This document shows, piece by piece, positions 8,968 through 19,489 of a DNA stretch of 64,000 nt (position 1 is its first letter; each line of letters opens with the position of its first letter). The notes below the pieces were generated by a model that ran no database searches, was not told where the DNA came from, and saw only the letters and a program-made list of their open reading frames with translations. A program made the position numbers and the translations under genes. Source of the DNA: Streptomyces armeniacus (GTDB lineage: Bacteria > Actinomycetota > Actinomycetes > Streptomycetales > Streptomycetaceae). The stretch spans positions 5,447,367-5,511,366 of the forward strand of contig NZ_CP031320.1 of NCBI RefSeq assembly GCF_003355155.1. Direction: 5' to 3'.

Positions 8968-9426
8968 GTGAACCGGATCCCGTCGCACGACTTCCCGTTG
9001 GCGATCCGCACCGACTTCTCCGACGACGAGGCGTGGGACGCCTTCGTCGCGGCCATGGACGAACCGGACGGCGGAGACGACTCCGTCGCCGACGTCGAGC
9101 TGTTCGACGACCCCGCGTACCGTGACCTCACCTCGGACGAACTGATGCAGCTGCTCCCGGAGGACTACGAGGACTCGTTCTTCGTGGTGGTCGACGGGCC
9201 CGCGCTGGCCTCGCCGGAACTGCCCGTGCTGATCGTGGACCTCCTGCACGAGCCGGGCCGTTCGTTCCGGGTGACCGCCGCCGAGCTGCCCGAAATCGAG
9301 GCGAACCTGTCGATCTCGAACATGGACTTCTTCGACTACGCCGACAGCGTCGAGGAGGACGGCGTCTTCCGCGGCTTCCCGGAGCGCGGCGACGCCTCGC
9401 GCGCGCTCCGAGGGGCCGGCGACTGA
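8968..9426 (+). CDS. DUF6924 domain protein
   Basis: A 152-residue acidic soluble protein. The GTG at 8968 is preceded by GAAAGGA at 8-nt spacing; an earlier in-frame GTG at 8890 would add an unrelated Arg/Pro-rich leader. It contains LAIRTDFSDDEAWDAFVAAM near the start, VVDLLHEPGRSFRV-like strands in the middle (VDLLHEPGRSFRV) and a late SISNMDFFDYADSVEEDGVF block. This is the pattern of Streptomyces DUF6924 proteins. Function is unknown. The 68-bp gap to the divergent hydrolase holds both promoters. Confidence 0.8.
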   Translation: MNRIPSHDFPLAIRTDFSDDEAWDAFVAAMDEPDGGDDSVADVELFDDPAYRDLTSDELMQLLPEDYEDSFFVVVDGPALASPELPVLIVDLLHEPGRSFRVTAAELPEIEANLSISNMDFFDYADSVEEDGVFRGFPERGDASRALRGAGD

Positions 9427-9463
9427 GCCCGGCGCGCCCCGCCGCGGCAACGCCGTACGGGGC

Positions 9464-12400
9464 TCAGCCGCCGCCGTCCGCAGGCGTCCCGTAGCCGCCG
9501 CCCCCGGGCGTACGGACCACGAGCACGTCGCCCGCCTCCGCCTCCGCCGCGTCGCGCCCCTCCAGGGGCGTGACCGAACCGTCCGTACGCTCCAGCGCGT
9601 TCGCGCCGAGGGCGCCGGGACCGCCGCCCGCCATGCCGTACGGCGGCACGCGGCGGTGGCCGCTGAGCAGCGCCACCGTCATCGGTGCGAGGAAGCGGAG
9701 GCGGCGTTCCACGCCTCGGCCGCCGGGCCAGCGGCCGGCGCCGCCGCTGCCGGCGCGTACCCGGAAGTCCTCGACGCGGACCGGGTAGCGGTGCTCCAGG
9801 ACCTCCGGGTCGGTGAGCCGCGAGTTGGTCATGTGGGTCTGTACGGCGTCGGCGCCCGCGAAGCCGTCGCCCGCGCCGGAGCCGCTGGCCACCGTCTCGT
9901 AGTACTGCACCTCGTCGTTGCCGAAGGTGAGGTTGTTCATGGTGCCGGAGCCCTCGGCCTGGACGCCGAGCGCGGCGTACAGCGCGCCCGTCACCGCCTG
10001 CGACGTCTCGACGTTCCCGGCCACCGTCGCCGCGGGGAACTCGGGTGCGAGCATGGAGCCGGGCGGGATGCGGATCTCCAGCGGGGTGAGGCAGCCGCTG
10101 TTCAGCGGGATGTCGTCGGCGACGAGGGTGCGGAAGACGTACAGCACGGCGGCCATCACCACGGAGCTGGGCGCGTTGGAGTTGTCCGCGCGCTGCGGTG
10201 AGCTGCCGGTGAAGTCCAGGACGGCGCCGCGGCGTTCGCGGTCGACGGTGACGGCGACCCGGATGACGGCGCCGCTGTCCGTCTCGTAGCGGCAGGAGCC
10301 GTCGTGCAGGCCGGCGATGATGCGGCGGACGGACTCCTCCGCGTTGTCCTGGACGTGCCGCATGTAGGCGCGTACGACGTCCAGCCCGAACTGGTCGATC
10401 ATGCGGTGGAGTTCGGCGATGCCCTTCTCGTTCGCGGCGATCTGTGCCCGCAGGTCGGCGAGGTTCGCGTCGGGTGAACGGGACGGGTACGGCGCCGTCG
10501 CCAGCAGCTCGCGTGTCTCGGCCTCGCGCAGCCTGCCGTCCCGTACGAGCAGCCAGTTGTCGAAGAGGACGCCCTCCTCGTGGATCGTCCGGCTGAACGC
10601 GGGCATCGAGCCGGGCGTGATGCCGCCGATCTCGGCGTGGTGCCCGCGTGAGGCGACGAGGAACAGCAGCTGTTCGCCGCCCGCGTCGAAGACGGGCGTG
10701 ACGACGGTGACGTCCGGGAGGTGGGTGCCGCCGTGGTACGGGTCGTTGATGGCGTAGACGTCGCCGGGCCGCATGCCGCCCTCGTTGCGGCGCAGGACCT
10801 CCTTGATGGACTCCCCCATCGAGCCCAGGTGTACGGGGATGTGCGGGGCGTTCGCGATGAGGTTGCCGTCCTCGTCGAATAGGGCGCAGGAGAAGTCGAG
10901 GCGCTCCTTGATGTTCACGGAGTGCGCGGTGTTCTCCAGCCGGACGCCCATCTGCTCGGCGATCGCCATGAAGAGGTTGTTGAACACCTCCAGCAGCACC
11001 GGGTCCGCGCCGGTGCCCACCGCCGTACGCGCCGGGCGCGCCTCCGCGCGCGCGAGCAGCAGGTGGCCGCGCGGGTCGACGGCGGCCTGCCAGCCGGGGT
11101 CGACGACGGTGGTGGCGTCGGCCTCGGCGATGACGGCGGGCCCCCGTACGGTGTGCCCCGGGCGCAGGGCGTCGCGCCGGTGGAGCGGGGTGTCGCGCCA
11201 GCGGCCGCCGGTGTACGTCCGCACCTGGTCGGCGGGTTCGGGCGTGCCACCGCCGGGTGCCGTGTCCAGGCCGGGCGCGGCCCGTACGGTGTGCGGCCCG
11301 GACGTGCCGGTGGCCTCGGCCACGGCGGTGGCGACGACGAGCGGCTTGTCCATGGTGAAGCCGTACCGGGCGCGGTGGGCGTCCTCGAAGTCCCGCCGCA
11401 TCGCGTCGGCTTCGCCGAGCCCGACGGTGAGCGTGGCGTCCGTGCCCGCGTACCGCAGCTGCAGCCGCTCCGTGGTGCTGATCGCGTCGTCGGCGATGCC
11501 GTCGGAGCGCAGTTCGCGGCGCGTCCGCTCGGACAGCCGCGCGCACAGCTCCCGTACCTCCGGCAGGAGGCCGGGGGTGAGTTCGGCCTCGACGGACTGC
11601 TCGCGCAGGGCGGTGGCGTCGGCGACGCCGATGCCGTACGCGGAGAGCACCCCGGCGAGCGGCGGGACGACGACCGTGTCGATGCCCAGCGCGTCGGCGA
11701 CGCCGCAGGCGTGCTGGCCGCCGGCGCCGCCGAAGCTGGCGAGGGCGTAGCGGGTGACGTCGTGGCCGCGCTGTACGGAGATCTTCTTGACGGCGTTGGC
11801 CATGTTGAGGACGGCGATCTCGAGGAATCCCTCGGCGACCTCCTCGGGGCTGCGGTCGTCCCCGGTCGCCTCGGCGGCCTCGCGGGCGAGCAGCGTGAAG
11901 CGCTCCCGTACGAGCTCCGCGTCGAGCGGCAGGTCTCCGTCCGGGCCGAACACGTGCGGGAAGTGCCGGGGCTGGACGCGGCCGAGCATCACGTTCGCGT
12001 CGGTGACGGTGAGCGGTCCGCCGCGGCGGTAGCAGGCCGGGCCCGGGACGGCGCCCGCGGAGTCGGGGCCGACGCGGTAGCGGGCGCCGTCGAAAAGCAG
12101 CACGGAGCCGCCGCCGGCCGCGACGGTGTGGATGTCCATCATGGGGGCGCGCATCCGTACGCCCGCGACCTGCGTGCCGAAGACGCGTTCCAACTCGCCC
12201 GCGTAGTGCGAGACATCGGTCGAGGTGCCGCCCATGTCGAAGCCGATGACGCGGCCGTGGCCGACCTCGGCGCAGCTGCGCGCCATGCCGACGACGCCGC
12301 CGGCCGGCCCGGACAGTACGGCGTCCTTGCCGCGGAAGTGGGCGGCTTCGCGCAGGCCGCCGTTGGACTGCATGAACATCAGCCGGACGCCGGGGAGTTC

Positions 12401-13084
12401 GGCGGCGACCTGGTCCGCGTAGCGGCGCAGGACGGGCGAGAGGTAGGCGTCCACGACGGTGGTGTCGCCGCGCGGCACCAGCTTGATCAGCGGGCTGACC
12501 TCGTGCGAGCAGCTGACCTGGGTGAAGCCCGCCTCGCGCGCGAGGCGGGCGACCTCCCGCTCGTGCCCCGGCGAGCGGTACGCGTGCAGCAGCGCGACGG
12601 CGGCGCTGCGGAAGCCCTCGCCGTACGCCGTCCGCAGCGCCTCCGCGGTGGCCTCGGTGTCCAGCGCCCGTACGGTGTCGCCGTGCGCGCCCATCCGTTC
12701 GGGCACCTCGATGACGCGTGCGTACAGCGCCCCGGGCAGCGCGATGTGCCGGTCGAAGATCCGCGGGCGGTTCTGGTACGCGATGCGCAGGGCGTCGCGA
12801 AAGCCCTCGGTGGTCAGCAGGACGGTGGGCTCGCCGGCCCGTTCCAGCAGGGCGTTGGTGGCGACCGTGGTCCCCATCTTCACGGCGGCGATACGGTCGC
12901 CGGGCACCGGCTCGTCCGGCGCGGTGCCCAGCAGCCGCCGGATGCCGGCGACGGCCGCGTCGCGGTAGCGGCCGGGGTCGTGCGACAGCAGCTTCTCGGT
13001 GACCAGGCTGCCGTCCGGCCGTTTGCCGACGATGTCGGTGAAGGTGCCGCCACGGTCGATCCAGAACTCCCAGCGCCCGCTCAT
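9464..13084 (-). CDS. Fused hydantoinase A/B, 5-oxoprolinase-type
   Basis: A 1206-residue cytosolic enzyme of the usual length for ATP-dependent 5-oxoprolinases, which open 5-oxoproline to glutamate. The HyuA half begins with [14 protein letters not shown] and has the nucleotide-binding HyuA_N/hydantoinase A features ([25 protein letters not shown]). The HyuB half starts near residue 690 ([20 protein letters not shown]) and contains [13 protein letters not shown] and the late Gly-rich segments. Related N-methylhydantoinases share this layout, so the exact substrate is inferred. The start ATG is at 13082-13084. The gene is transcribed behind the HEAT protein gene with a 51-bp gap. Confidence 0.92.
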   Translation of the reverse strand: MSGRWEFWIDRGGTFTDIVGKRPDGSLVTEKLLSHDPGRYRDAAVAGIRRLLGTAPDEPVPGDRIAAVKMGTTVATNALLERAGEPTVLLTTEGFRDALRIAYQNRPRIFDRHIALPGALYARVIEVPERMGAHGDTVRALDTEATAEALRTAYGEGFRSAAVALLHAYRSPGHEREVARLAREAGFTQVSCSHEVSPLIKLVPRGDTTVVDAYLSPVLRRYADQVAAELPGVRLMFMQSNGGLREAAHFRGKDAVLSGPAGGVVGMARSCAEVGHGRVIGFDMGGTSTDVSHYAGELERVFGTQVAGVRMRAPMMDIHTVAAGGGSVLLFDGARYRVGPDSAGAVPGPACYRRGGPLTVTDANVMLGRVQPRHFPHVFGPDGDLPLDAELVRERFTLLAREAAEATGDDRSPEEVAEGFLEIAVLNMANAVKKISVQRGHDVTRYALASFGGAGGQHACGVADALGIDTVVVPPLAGVLSAYGIGVADATALREQSVEAELTPGLLPEVRELCARLSERTRRELRSDGIADDAISTTERLQLRYAGTDATLTVGLGEADAMRRDFEDAHRARYGFTMDKPLVVATAVAEATGTSGPHTVRAAPGLDTAPGGGTPEPADQVRTYTGGRWRDTPLHRRDALRPGHTVRGPAVIAEADATTVVDPGWQAAVDPRGHLLLARAEARPARTAVGTGADPVLLEVFNNLFMAIAEQMGVRLENTAHSVNIKERLDFSCALFDEDGNLIANAPHIPVHLGSMGESIKEVLRRNEGGMRPGDVYAINDPYHGGTHLPDVTVVTPVFDAGGEQLLFLVASRGHHAEIGGITPGSMPAFSRTIHEEGVLFDNWLLVRDGRLREAETRELLATAPYPSRSPDANLADLRAQIAANEKGIAELHRMIDQFGLDVVRAYMRHVQDNAEESVRRIIAGLHDGSCRYETDSGAVIRVAVTVDRERRGAVLDFTGSSPQRADNSNAPSSVVMAAVLYVFRTLVADDIPLNSGCLTPLEIRIPPGSMLAPEFPAATVAGNVETSQAVTGALYAALGVQAEGSGTMNNLTFGNDEVQYYETVASGSGAGDGFAGADAVQTHMTNSRLTDPEVLEHRYPVRVEDFRVRAGSGGAGRWPGGRGVERRLRFLAPMTVALLSGHRRVPPYGMAGGGPGALGANALERTDGSVTPLEGRDAAEAEAGDVLVVRTPGGGGYGTPADGGG

Positions 13085-13135
13085 GCCGCCATCGTGCCAG
13101 GCCGCCGCGTGGCGGGCGGTGGTTGTCCCGCGGTG

Positions 13136-14611
13136 TCAGCCGGGCGGCCCCGCGTCCGGGCTGAGCCTGCCGCGGACCGCGCTCTGCACGCCGGCCTGCT
13201 CCGCCGGATCGGCGGCCAGCCGCCGCAGCCGTTCGACGACGCGGGCGTCGCCGGTGGTGGCGTGCTCGGCGGCGAGTTCGCGGGTGCTCTCCTCGCAGTC
13301 CCAGAGGCACTCGATGGCGAAGCCGGCCGGGAAGGCGGGGTCGGTGGCGGCCAGCGCGCGCGCCGTACGGCCGCGCAGCTGGGAGGAGGCGGTCTCGCGG
13401 TAGATGTGCCGCAGCACGGGCGCCGCGCAGTGCACGGTCAGCCGTCCCACGCCGTCGACGAGCGGCCACAGGTCGTCGCTGTCGGGGCCCTGTTCGCGTA
13501 CGGCGCGGCGCAGTGCGCCGAGCACCGCCTTGGCGTCCTGCTGCCCGCCCCTGGTGGCGAGCATCTGGGCGGCGGTGAGGCCGAGCGCGTCGTCGCGGTG
13601 CGCGGCCCACTGCCGGGCGCGCTCCAGCGCGGCGACGCTGCGCATGCGGGCGAACGAGGCGAGCGCGGAGCTCACGACGGGCGGCAGCGGCGCTCCGTCG
13701 TAGCCGGAGGCCGGGTCGGTGGCGGCCTCCTGGATGAGGTCGAGCGCGTCGGGGTCGCCGCGCTCGGCGAGGTGCCGCAGGGCGGCGGCGCGGCAGGCGT
13801 CGGGGCCGCTGCGGGCCGCGGCGAGCAGTTCGGGCCGGTCGTCGGGGCCGGCCACGGCGGCCAGGCAGCGGGCGGCGGCGGCCTCGCGGTGCGGGCCGGC
13901 GGGCTGCTCACCGCCCTCCTGTGCCCAGGTGAGCACCTCGCGCACGCTCCAGCCGGGGCGCGGTCCCTGGGTGTGCAGCTGGCGCTGCCAGCGGTCGAAG
14001 TTGCCGCGTTCCTGCAGGAGCCGCAGCCGTTCGGCCTGTTCGGGGTGGGCCGGGTCCTCCGCCCAGAGGCGCCACGGGCGGGGCTCGAAGGCGTTGCGCG
14101 CGGCCTCGCCGAGAGCGGCGTCGCCCTCGGACGTCGGCGGGAAACGGGCCAGGATCGCCGATCCGAGTGCCCGCAGCCCGGAGTCGTCGTCGCGGACGGC
14201 GAGTTCGTCGAGTGCCCACTGCCAGTTGGCGCCGGCGACCGCGTACCGGCGCAGCAGCCGCAGCGCGCCCTTGTCGCCGTAGCTGACGAGGTGGCCGAGC
14301 ACGGACAGCGCGAGGCCGGTGCGCTCCTCGGCGGCTTCGGTCAGTACGAGGTCGTCGCGGTGGAAGAGGTGTCCCTCGATGTCGTCGAGCCCGGCGTCGA
14401 GCTCCATGTGGAGCCGGGCGTAGTAGAGCGAGCGGTGCTCGATCTGCCAGTCGCGCCGGGGGTCGTGCAGCACGCAGTGCCGGAGCGCGGAGAGCGCTTC
14501 GGTGCGCGGCGCCGCGAGGGCGTGCAGCGTCCCGTCGCCACGGCCTCGCTGAAGGAGGCCGAGCAGCGTGCCGCTGGGCGCTATGTCTGAATCGACTGAA
14601 TCGACGAACAT
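13136..14611 (-). CDS. HEAT-repeat protein, function unknown
   Basis: About 491 residues, built of repeated helix pairs typical of HEAT/armadillo solenoids (for example DRPELLAAARSGPDACRAAA and FPAGFAIECLWDCEESTREL). Start is uncertain. ATG at 14609-14611 gives MFVDSVDSDIAP and ATG at 14621-14623 adds four residues; neither has a clear ribosome site. Further upstream in-frame sequence is basic and unrelated, so I excluded it. Such proteins act as scaffolds or lyase-like enzymes, and nothing here decides the role. It is divergent from the PAS-phosphatase gene. Confidence 0.75.
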   Translation of the reverse strand: MFVDSVDSDIAPSGTLLGLLQRGRGDGTLHALAAPRTEALSALRHCVLHDPRRDWQIEHRSLYYARLHMELDAGLDDIEGHLFHRDDLVLTEAAEERTGLALSVLGHLVSYGDKGALRLLRRYAVAGANWQWALDELAVRDDDSGLRALGSAILARFPPTSEGDAALGEAARNAFEPRPWRLWAEDPAHPEQAERLRLLQERGNFDRWQRQLHTQGPRPGWSVREVLTWAQEGGEQPAGPHREAAAARCLAAVAGPDDRPELLAAARSGPDACRAAALRHLAERGDPDALDLIQEAATDPASGYDGAPLPPVVSSALASFARMRSVAALERARQWAAHRDDALGLTAAQMLATRGGQQDAKAVLGALRRAVREQGPDSDDLWPLVDGVGRLTVHCAAPVLRHIYRETASSQLRGRTARALAATDPAFPAGFAIECLWDCEESTRELAAEHATTGDARVVERLRRLAADPAEQAGVQSAVRGRLSPDAGPPG

Positions 14612-14902
14612 AAGAGTCAGCATCCGGTGCGGGGTATTCGGCTGGCAACGGGATTTCCGCTGACCGGCAGTCTTGCCGGTGACAGCGGTTCTACTCCTGA
14701 TCGGCGAAGCACCGTCCAGCGGCCGCAGCCTACCTGGAACTACCCATTCCGCCATATCGGCCGATCCGCTGGTCAGAGCGAATCGGGAAGCCTTTGACAT
14801 ATGCCAGAAGCACCACCGAATCGGGTACGTGCGAATCCCTTACGCACGGTCGCAGCCTGTGCAAGAGTCGTCACCGGCCCTCACCCGTATCGGAGACCTG
14901 CC

Positions 14903-16438
14903 ATGTCCTCCCACCTCCATGCGGACCGTCCTTCGGTACAGCCGCCCGAGCGCGGCACGCTGGACGCCCTCATCACCCAGACCCGCAGGCTGCGCGGCGG
15001 AATCGACGCGGTGCGCCGTGACGCCCTGGGCGAGGACGAGGACGCGTCGTCCGACCCCCAGCGGCGCTGGCAGCGCGCCCTGTGCGAGCTGGCCGTCCAC
15101 CACCTCGACGACCTCGGCGGTCAGCTCACGCAGCTGCGCGAGGGCGTCGACGACGGACCGGCCGCCGGGCAGGCCGACCAGGACGCCCTGCGGGAGCACG
15201 GCGGCGGGCACGGCCCCGCGGCGGCGTACGGCGACCACCACGCCGCGGCGTACGGCACCGGGCCGGCGGCCGGCACCCTGGTGGGACGTGTGGGCAGCGC
15301 CGACTGGAACCTGCTGACGGACGAGGTCACCTGGTCCGACGAGCTGTTCCGGATCTTCGGCCGCACCGCGGCCGACGGCCCGCTCTCCCTCGACGAGCTG
15401 CCGTCCTGGGTGTGGACCGAGGACCAGCCCGCGCTGATGGCCGCGGTCACCGACTGCCTGGTGGACGGCAAGCCCGTCGACGGCGAGTTCCGCATCGTGC
15501 GCCCGGACGGCGCCGTACGCACCGTGCACATGATGGGCGAGCCGCTGCTGGACGCGGACGGCGGCACCGCCTCCATGTGGGCCGTCCTGCGGGACGTCAG
15601 CGCGCTGCGCCGGAGCGAGCTGACCGTACGGGAGACGCGGGCGTCGCTGCAGCACGAGCGGCATCTCGCGCAGACCGAGCGGCGGCTCGCGGTGGAGCTC
15701 CAGGAGTCCGTGCTGCCGCCGTGGCGCGGCTCGCTGCGGCTCCCGCACGGGTCCGGCGGCCACCCGGGCGCGCTCGAACTGGCCGCGCACTATCTCCCGT
15801 CCGCGACCGGCGCGCTCATCGGAGGCGACTGGTACGACGCGCTGGAGCTCGCCGGCGGCGCCACCCTGCTGACCGCGGGCGACCTGACGGGGCACGGGGT
15901 CGCGGCGACCTCGGGCATGGCGACGCTGCTCGGCGCGGTGCGCGGCATGGCCGTCGCCGGCGTGCAGCCGGGCGCCCTGATGGGACACCTCAACCAGCTG
16001 CTCGACTCCACCGCGCAGCCCGCGCTGGGCAGCGCGGTCTGCTGCCTCTACGCCCCCGTCACCCGCACCCTCACCTGGTCCCAGGCCGGACACCCCGCCC
16101 CACTGCTGTTCCGCAGCGGCGTCGGCCGCTCACTGCGGCGGCCCGACGGCGTGCTGCTGGGCGCGATGTCGGGGGCGGTGTACGGGCAGCGCGTCGACCA
16201 ACTGGAGCCCGGTGACCTGCTCGTGCTGCACACGGACGGACTGGCCCCGCGCAGCGCCGAGTTCGAGTCCGGGCAGGCGGGCGGCGCGCGTACGAGCACC
16301 GACCGGCTGCTGGCGCTCGCCCCCCGCTTCGCGGCGGCGCACACGGCGCAGGAGTGCGTGCGCGCGGTCGTCGAGGAGTTCGGCGACAGGGAGCGCGAGG
16401 ACGACGCGTGCGTGCTGATCGCGAGGGTCGGCGACTGA
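14903..16438 (+). CDS. PAS-domain PP2C-type serine/threonine phosphatase (SpoIIE/RsbU family)
   Basis: A 511-residue soluble protein. The ATG at 14903 has GGAGA six bases upstream; more upstream starts lack a site. Residues 1-110 are helical and low-complexity. A PAS fold follows (GSADWNLLTDEVTWSDELF through the SMWAVLRDVSALRRSE end), then a short coiled linker (QTERRLAVELQESVLPPW), then a SpoIIE phosphatase domain. The latter has GGDWYDALEL, TAGDLTGHGVAA, WSQAGHPAPLL and a late EREDDACVL. The metal-binding aspartates are present. Such proteins dephosphorylate anti-anti-sigma factors; the partner is unknown. No anti-sigma gene is adjacent. Confidence 0.92.
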   Translation: MSSHLHADRPSVQPPERGTLDALITQTRRLRGGIDAVRRDALGEDEDASSDPQRRWQRALCELAVHHLDDLGGQLTQLREGVDDGPAAGQADQDALREHGGGHGPAAAYGDHHAAAYGTGPAAGTLVGRVGSADWNLLTDEVTWSDELFRIFGRTAADGPLSLDELPSWVWTEDQPALMAAVTDCLVDGKPVDGEFRIVRPDGAVRTVHMMGEPLLDADGGTASMWAVLRDVSALRRSELTVRETRASLQHERHLAQTERRLAVELQESVLPPWRGSLRLPHGSGGHPGALELAAHYLPSATGALIGGDWYDALELAGGATLLTAGDLTGHGVAATSGMATLLGAVRGMAVAGVQPGALMGHLNQLLDSTAQPALGSAVCCLYAPVTRTLTWSQAGHPAPLLFRSGVGRSLRRPDGVLLGAMSGAVYGQRVDQLEPGDLLVLHTDGLAPRSAEFESGQAGGARTSTDRLLALAPRFAAAHTAQECVRAVVEEFGDREREDDACVLIARVGD

Positions 16439-16448
16439 CGCGCGTACA

Positions 16449-16491
16449 CGTACGGGTCCGGCGCACGCGCGTACGCGTACGGGTCCGGCGC
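16449..16491. repeat. 16-bp direct repeat, 27-bp period
   Basis: CGTACGGGTCCGGCGC occurs exactly at 16449-16464 and 16476-16491 in the short convergent gap between the phosphatase gene and nsdA. Similar CGTACGGGTCCGG strings recur at about 60345-60376, so it may be a scattered GTACG-rich intergenic word. Confidence 0.5.
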
Positions 16492-16516
16492 GCGTACGGC
16501 CCGCCCGCGCCTCACG

Positions 16517-18016
16517 TCACACCGCCGTCCCCCCGCCGCCTTTCCGCTCCCTCGGGCCCTTGGGCAGCGCCGCCCGCACCTCGTGGCGCAGCTCCTCGAC
16601 CTTGGGGTGGCCCGTGTACTGGCCGGTGAGCCGGTACATCTCGCGGAGCCGGTCCCAGGTCCGGTGGGACGAGGTCTGGCCGATGGTCAGCAGGGCCAGC
16701 CTGGCGTAGCGGTCGGCCTGCTCCGGGTCGTCGTCGATGAAGCAGGCGGAGGCCATCGTGAGGTAGTCGAAGATCTTGGAACGCTGGCGGCCGTCCACCC
16801 GCAGGTTCAGCGCCTTCTCCGCGTACCGCTGGGCCTTGCCCGCGGCCGCCGGCTCGTGCTCCGCCAGCGTGCGGTACGCCAGCGCCTGCATGCCGTACAG
16901 GTCCTCCTCCTTGAAGATCTGCATCCAGCTCGGTGGCGGCACGTCGCCCCGGTCGGAGGCGAACAGGTCCTCGGCCTCGCCGAGCGTGCGGCGCATCGCC
17001 TGGCCGCGCCCCATGGACGCCTGCGCCCACGCCTCGACGGTGCAGAGCATGGCCCGCGTACGGGGCAGAGTCGCCTCGCCCGAGCCGGACTTGGCCAGCT
17101 GCATCAGGTCGAGCGCGTCGTCCGGGCGGCCCAGGTGCACCATCTGGCGGGCGGCGCGGGACAGCGCCTCGCCCGCGCGCGGCCGGTCGCCGCCCTCGCG
17201 GGCCGCGTGCGCCGCGATCACGAAGTACTTCTGGGCGGTGGGCTCCAGGCCGACGTCGTGGGACATCCAGCCGGCCAGGACGGCGAGATTGGCCGCGACG
17301 CCCCAGAGCCGCTGCTGCAGCGGGCCGGGGTGGTGGTAGGTGAGCATGCCGCCCACCTCGTTCAACTGCCCCACGACGGCCTTGCGCTGGAGGCCGCCGC
17401 CGCGGGCGGCGTCCCAGGCGCGGAAGACCTCGACCGAGCGCTCGAGCGCGTCGATCTCCTGGGCGCCCACGGGCGCCGCCTCGTACGGGTCGGGGTGCGG
17501 GTAGCGGTAGTCCCGGATGGTGACGGCGTCCGTGCTCGCGCCCGCGCCGATACGGGCGCCGGCCGCGGCCGGTTCCGCCCTGAGCCAGTCGTACATGGCA
17601 CTGCTGAGTGCCGATCCTGCGGCGAGCGCGGTGCCCGCGCCCACCAAGCCGCGTCGGTTGAGCATGAGGTCCATTCCCGTGAATTCGGTGAGGACCTCGG
17701 CCGTCCGCTCTGCTGCCCAGGGAAGTCCGTCGACGGACTGCCTCCGCGCCGTACGCCCCGGCTTGCGGAACCCGAGATCCTCGATGGTCACGACACGACC
17801 GAGTCGCTCGGTGAACAGGGCGGCCAGCACTTTGGGCACCGGATCCCGCGGGGTCTCCCCCACGTCGATCCAACGCCGTACCCGCGAGGTGTCGGTCGCC
17901 AGCTGGGGGTGGCCCATGGCCGCCGCCTGCCGGTTCACGAGTCTCGCGAGTTCGCCCTTGGACCAGCCGGCGAGGCCGAACAGGTCCGCGAGACGGGTGT
18001 TGGGTCCCTTTGTCAC
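16517..18016 (-). CDS. nsdA: NsdA-type negative regulator of differentiation and antibiotic production
   Basis: A 499-residue protein beginning GTG-encoded [20 protein letters not shown], a Cro/XRE-like helix-turn-helix N-terminus (about 5-80). The body is TPR-like and helical, with blocks such as [40 protein letters not shown] and [12 protein letters not shown]. These match S. coelicolor NsdA closely from memory. NsdA is known to repress sporulation and actinorhodin/CDA production in S. coelicolor. A GGGGG site precedes the start. The C-terminus ends in a poly-Gly/Arg tail. Paralogues of this family exist in each Streptomyces, so orthology to NsdA itself should be checked, but the match looks strong. 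Confidence 0.85.
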   Translation of the reverse strand: MTKGPNTRLADLFGLAGWSKGELARLVNRQAAAMGHPQLATDTSRVRRWIDVGETPRDPVPKVLAALFTERLGRVVTIEDLGFRKPGRTARRQSVDGLPWAAERTAEVLTEFTGMDLMLNRRGLVGAGTALAAGSALSSAMYDWLRAEPAAAGARIGAGASTDAVTIRDYRYPHPDPYEAAPVGAQEIDALERSVEVFRAWDAARGGGLQRKAVVGQLNEVGGMLTYHHPGPLQQRLWGVAANLAVLAGWMSHDVGLEPTAQKYFVIAAHAAREGGDRPRAGEALSRAARQMVHLGRPDDALDLMQLAKSGSGEATLPRTRAMLCTVEAWAQASMGRGQAMRRTLGEAEDLFASDRGDVPPPSWMQIFKEEDLYGMQALAYRTLAEHEPAAAGKAQRYAEKALNLRVDGRQRSKIFDYLTMASACFIDDDPEQADRYARLALLTIGQTSSHRTWDRLREMYRLTGQYTGHPKVEELRHEVRAALPKGPRERKGGGGTAV

Positions 18017-18078
18017 GTCAAGCCCCCAGGATCTCGGCTGAGTTGACAGTAACGGTCACGGGCGCCGCGCTTCGAGGA

Positions 18079-18107
18079 TTCGCCAGGGTTCGCCAGGGTC
18101 CGCCAGA
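18079..18107. repeat. 10-bp tandem repeat upstream of nsdA
   Basis: TTCGCCAGGG is repeated twice head to tail (18079-18098), followed by TCCGCCAG. The spacing of one helical turn, about 60-90 bp upstream of the nsdA start and in the gap to the divergent phosphotransferase gene, is what a cooperative DNA-binding regulator site looks like. No regulator is known from this sequence alone. Confidence 0.45.
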
Positions 18108-18270
18108 TGGTGTGCCACCCGCGGGCTGGTGTGCCGTAGGAACGCGCCACCCCGGCCCGGGAGCGGTCCGTACGATCCGCATTCCCCAGGGTGCACATGA
18201 CCCGTCCGTGCCCGCCCTCCGGGCCGGGAGCGCAGCCAACCGTCGGCGCACGAAGGGATCCTGCTCGCCC

Positions 18271-19377
18271 ATGTATCCAGCAACGTCCCCCGTGTCCACG
18301 CCGCTCAGGCCGCCGCTCACGCAGCCGTACGGCGGGCCGCGGCGGGCGAACGGCGCGCAAGGCGGCGGTCTCCACCCCCTCAGCGGGAGGCTGGACTTGT
18401 CCGGCCCACAGGGTGCGCAGCTGCGCACCGTCATCGCTTCGGTGCACAGGATCTGCCCGGACTTCCAGCCGGTGCAACTGCTGCGGCGCAGCGGCCGTTC
18501 GGTGCTGCTGGCGGGCACCGTCGGACGGAACACCGTCGTGGCCAAGTGTTTACTGGACCGGTCCCCGGAGTGGGTGGAGCGGTTCCAGCACGAAATAGCG
18601 GCGTACCGCACGTTCGTACGCCACCGGCCGCCGGTACGGGTGCCCCGGCTGGTGGCCGCCGACCCCGACGCCGGCACGCTCGTCACCGAGCGGATGCAGG
18701 GGCGGCCGGGGGCGCTGAAGCGGCACCCGTTCGAGGCGCCGAACCGGGCGGACGTACGGGCGGTGCTCGGCTCGGTGTGCCGGCTCAACCTGTGGCGGCC
18801 GCCGCCCGCCGCGTTCGACCGGCCGATCGACTATCCGGCGCGGCTGAACCGCTACCACGAACTGGGCCTGCTCACCGACCGCGACCTCGGCGATCTGCAG
18901 AAGCTGCTGCACGGTGTGGCGCACGCGGGCGGCAGACAGCAGGCGCCGTGGCAGTTCTGCCACGGTGACGCGCTGCTCTCCAACGTGCTGCTGTCACCGG
19001 CCGGTCCGGTGCTCGTGGACTGGGAGCACACGGGCTGGTACCTGCCGGGCTTCGACCTCGCCACCCTGTGGGCGGTCCTGAGCGAGGCGCCCGGAGCACG
19101 CCGCCAGATCAGCCAGCTGGCGCAGGCGGCGGGGCCCGCGGCGCGGGACGCGTTCCTGGTCAACCTGATGCTCGTACTCACGCGGGAGATCCGCACGTAC
19201 GAGACGGCGGTGCAGCGCGCCATGCGCGAACCGCCCCCGGCCAACGCCGCGGGCCGCGGGCACGAGCGCGCGGGCGCGATGGCGTACGGGGAGGAGCAAC
19301 GCCTGCTGCTGCGGCGGCTGCACGACGACTGCGGGCTGGCCCGCAGGGCGGTACGGGCGGCGGTCGGCACGCGCTGA
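18271..19377 (+). CDS. Aminoglycoside-phosphotransferase-family (APH/choline-kinase fold) protein with a TTA codon
   Basis: A 368-residue protein. After a Pro-rich N-terminal 40 residues comes a kinase-like fold: a nucleotide-binding region ([20 protein letters not shown]), the Brenner motif CHGDALLSN followed by [10 protein letters not shown] (about residues 230-255), and a helical C-terminus. The target is unknown. Codon 94 (18550-18552) is TTA, the codon read only by the bldA tRNA in Streptomyces, so translation should be delayed to development. It is divergent from nsdA. The start ATG at 18271 has GAAGGGA 12 nt upstream, a rather long spacing; more upstream starts lie in a low-complexity region. 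Confidence 0.85.
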   Translation: MYPATSPVSTPLRPPLTQPYGGPRRANGAQGGGLHPLSGRLDLSGPQGAQLRTVIASVHRICPDFQPVQLLRRSGRSVLLAGTVGRNTVVAKCLLDRSPEWVERFQHEIAAYRTFVRHRPPVRVPRLVAADPDAGTLVTERMQGRPGALKRHPFEAPNRADVRAVLGSVCRLNLWRPPPAAFDRPIDYPARLNRYHELGLLTDRDLGDLQKLLHGVAHAGGRQQAPWQFCHGDALLSNVLLSPAGPVLVDWEHTGWYLPGFDLATLWAVLSEAPGARRQISQLAQAAGPAARDAFLVNLMLVLTREIRTYETAVQRAMREPPPANAAGRGHERAGAMAYGEEQRLLLRRLHDDCGLARRAVRAAVGTR

Positions 19378-19489
19378 GGGCGCCCGCGGCAAGGGGAGGC
19401 AAGGGGAAGCGCCCGCGGCGTCGTACGGGGGACGGCGGCGCGGGCGTACGGCGTACGGTCTTGCGGGCCCCGGTCTTGCGGGCGCATCG

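Noticed and set aside
10922..14590. Plus-strand open frame of 1222 codons opposite the 5-oxoprolinase and HEAT genes
   Set aside because: It spans two real genes and the gap between them, and composition is shadow-like with no domain.
19378..19489. Terminator between the phosphotransferase and the 166-aa gene
   Set aside because: Only short direct repeats (GGTCTTGCGGG, GCGCCCGCGG) are visible; no convincing stem.
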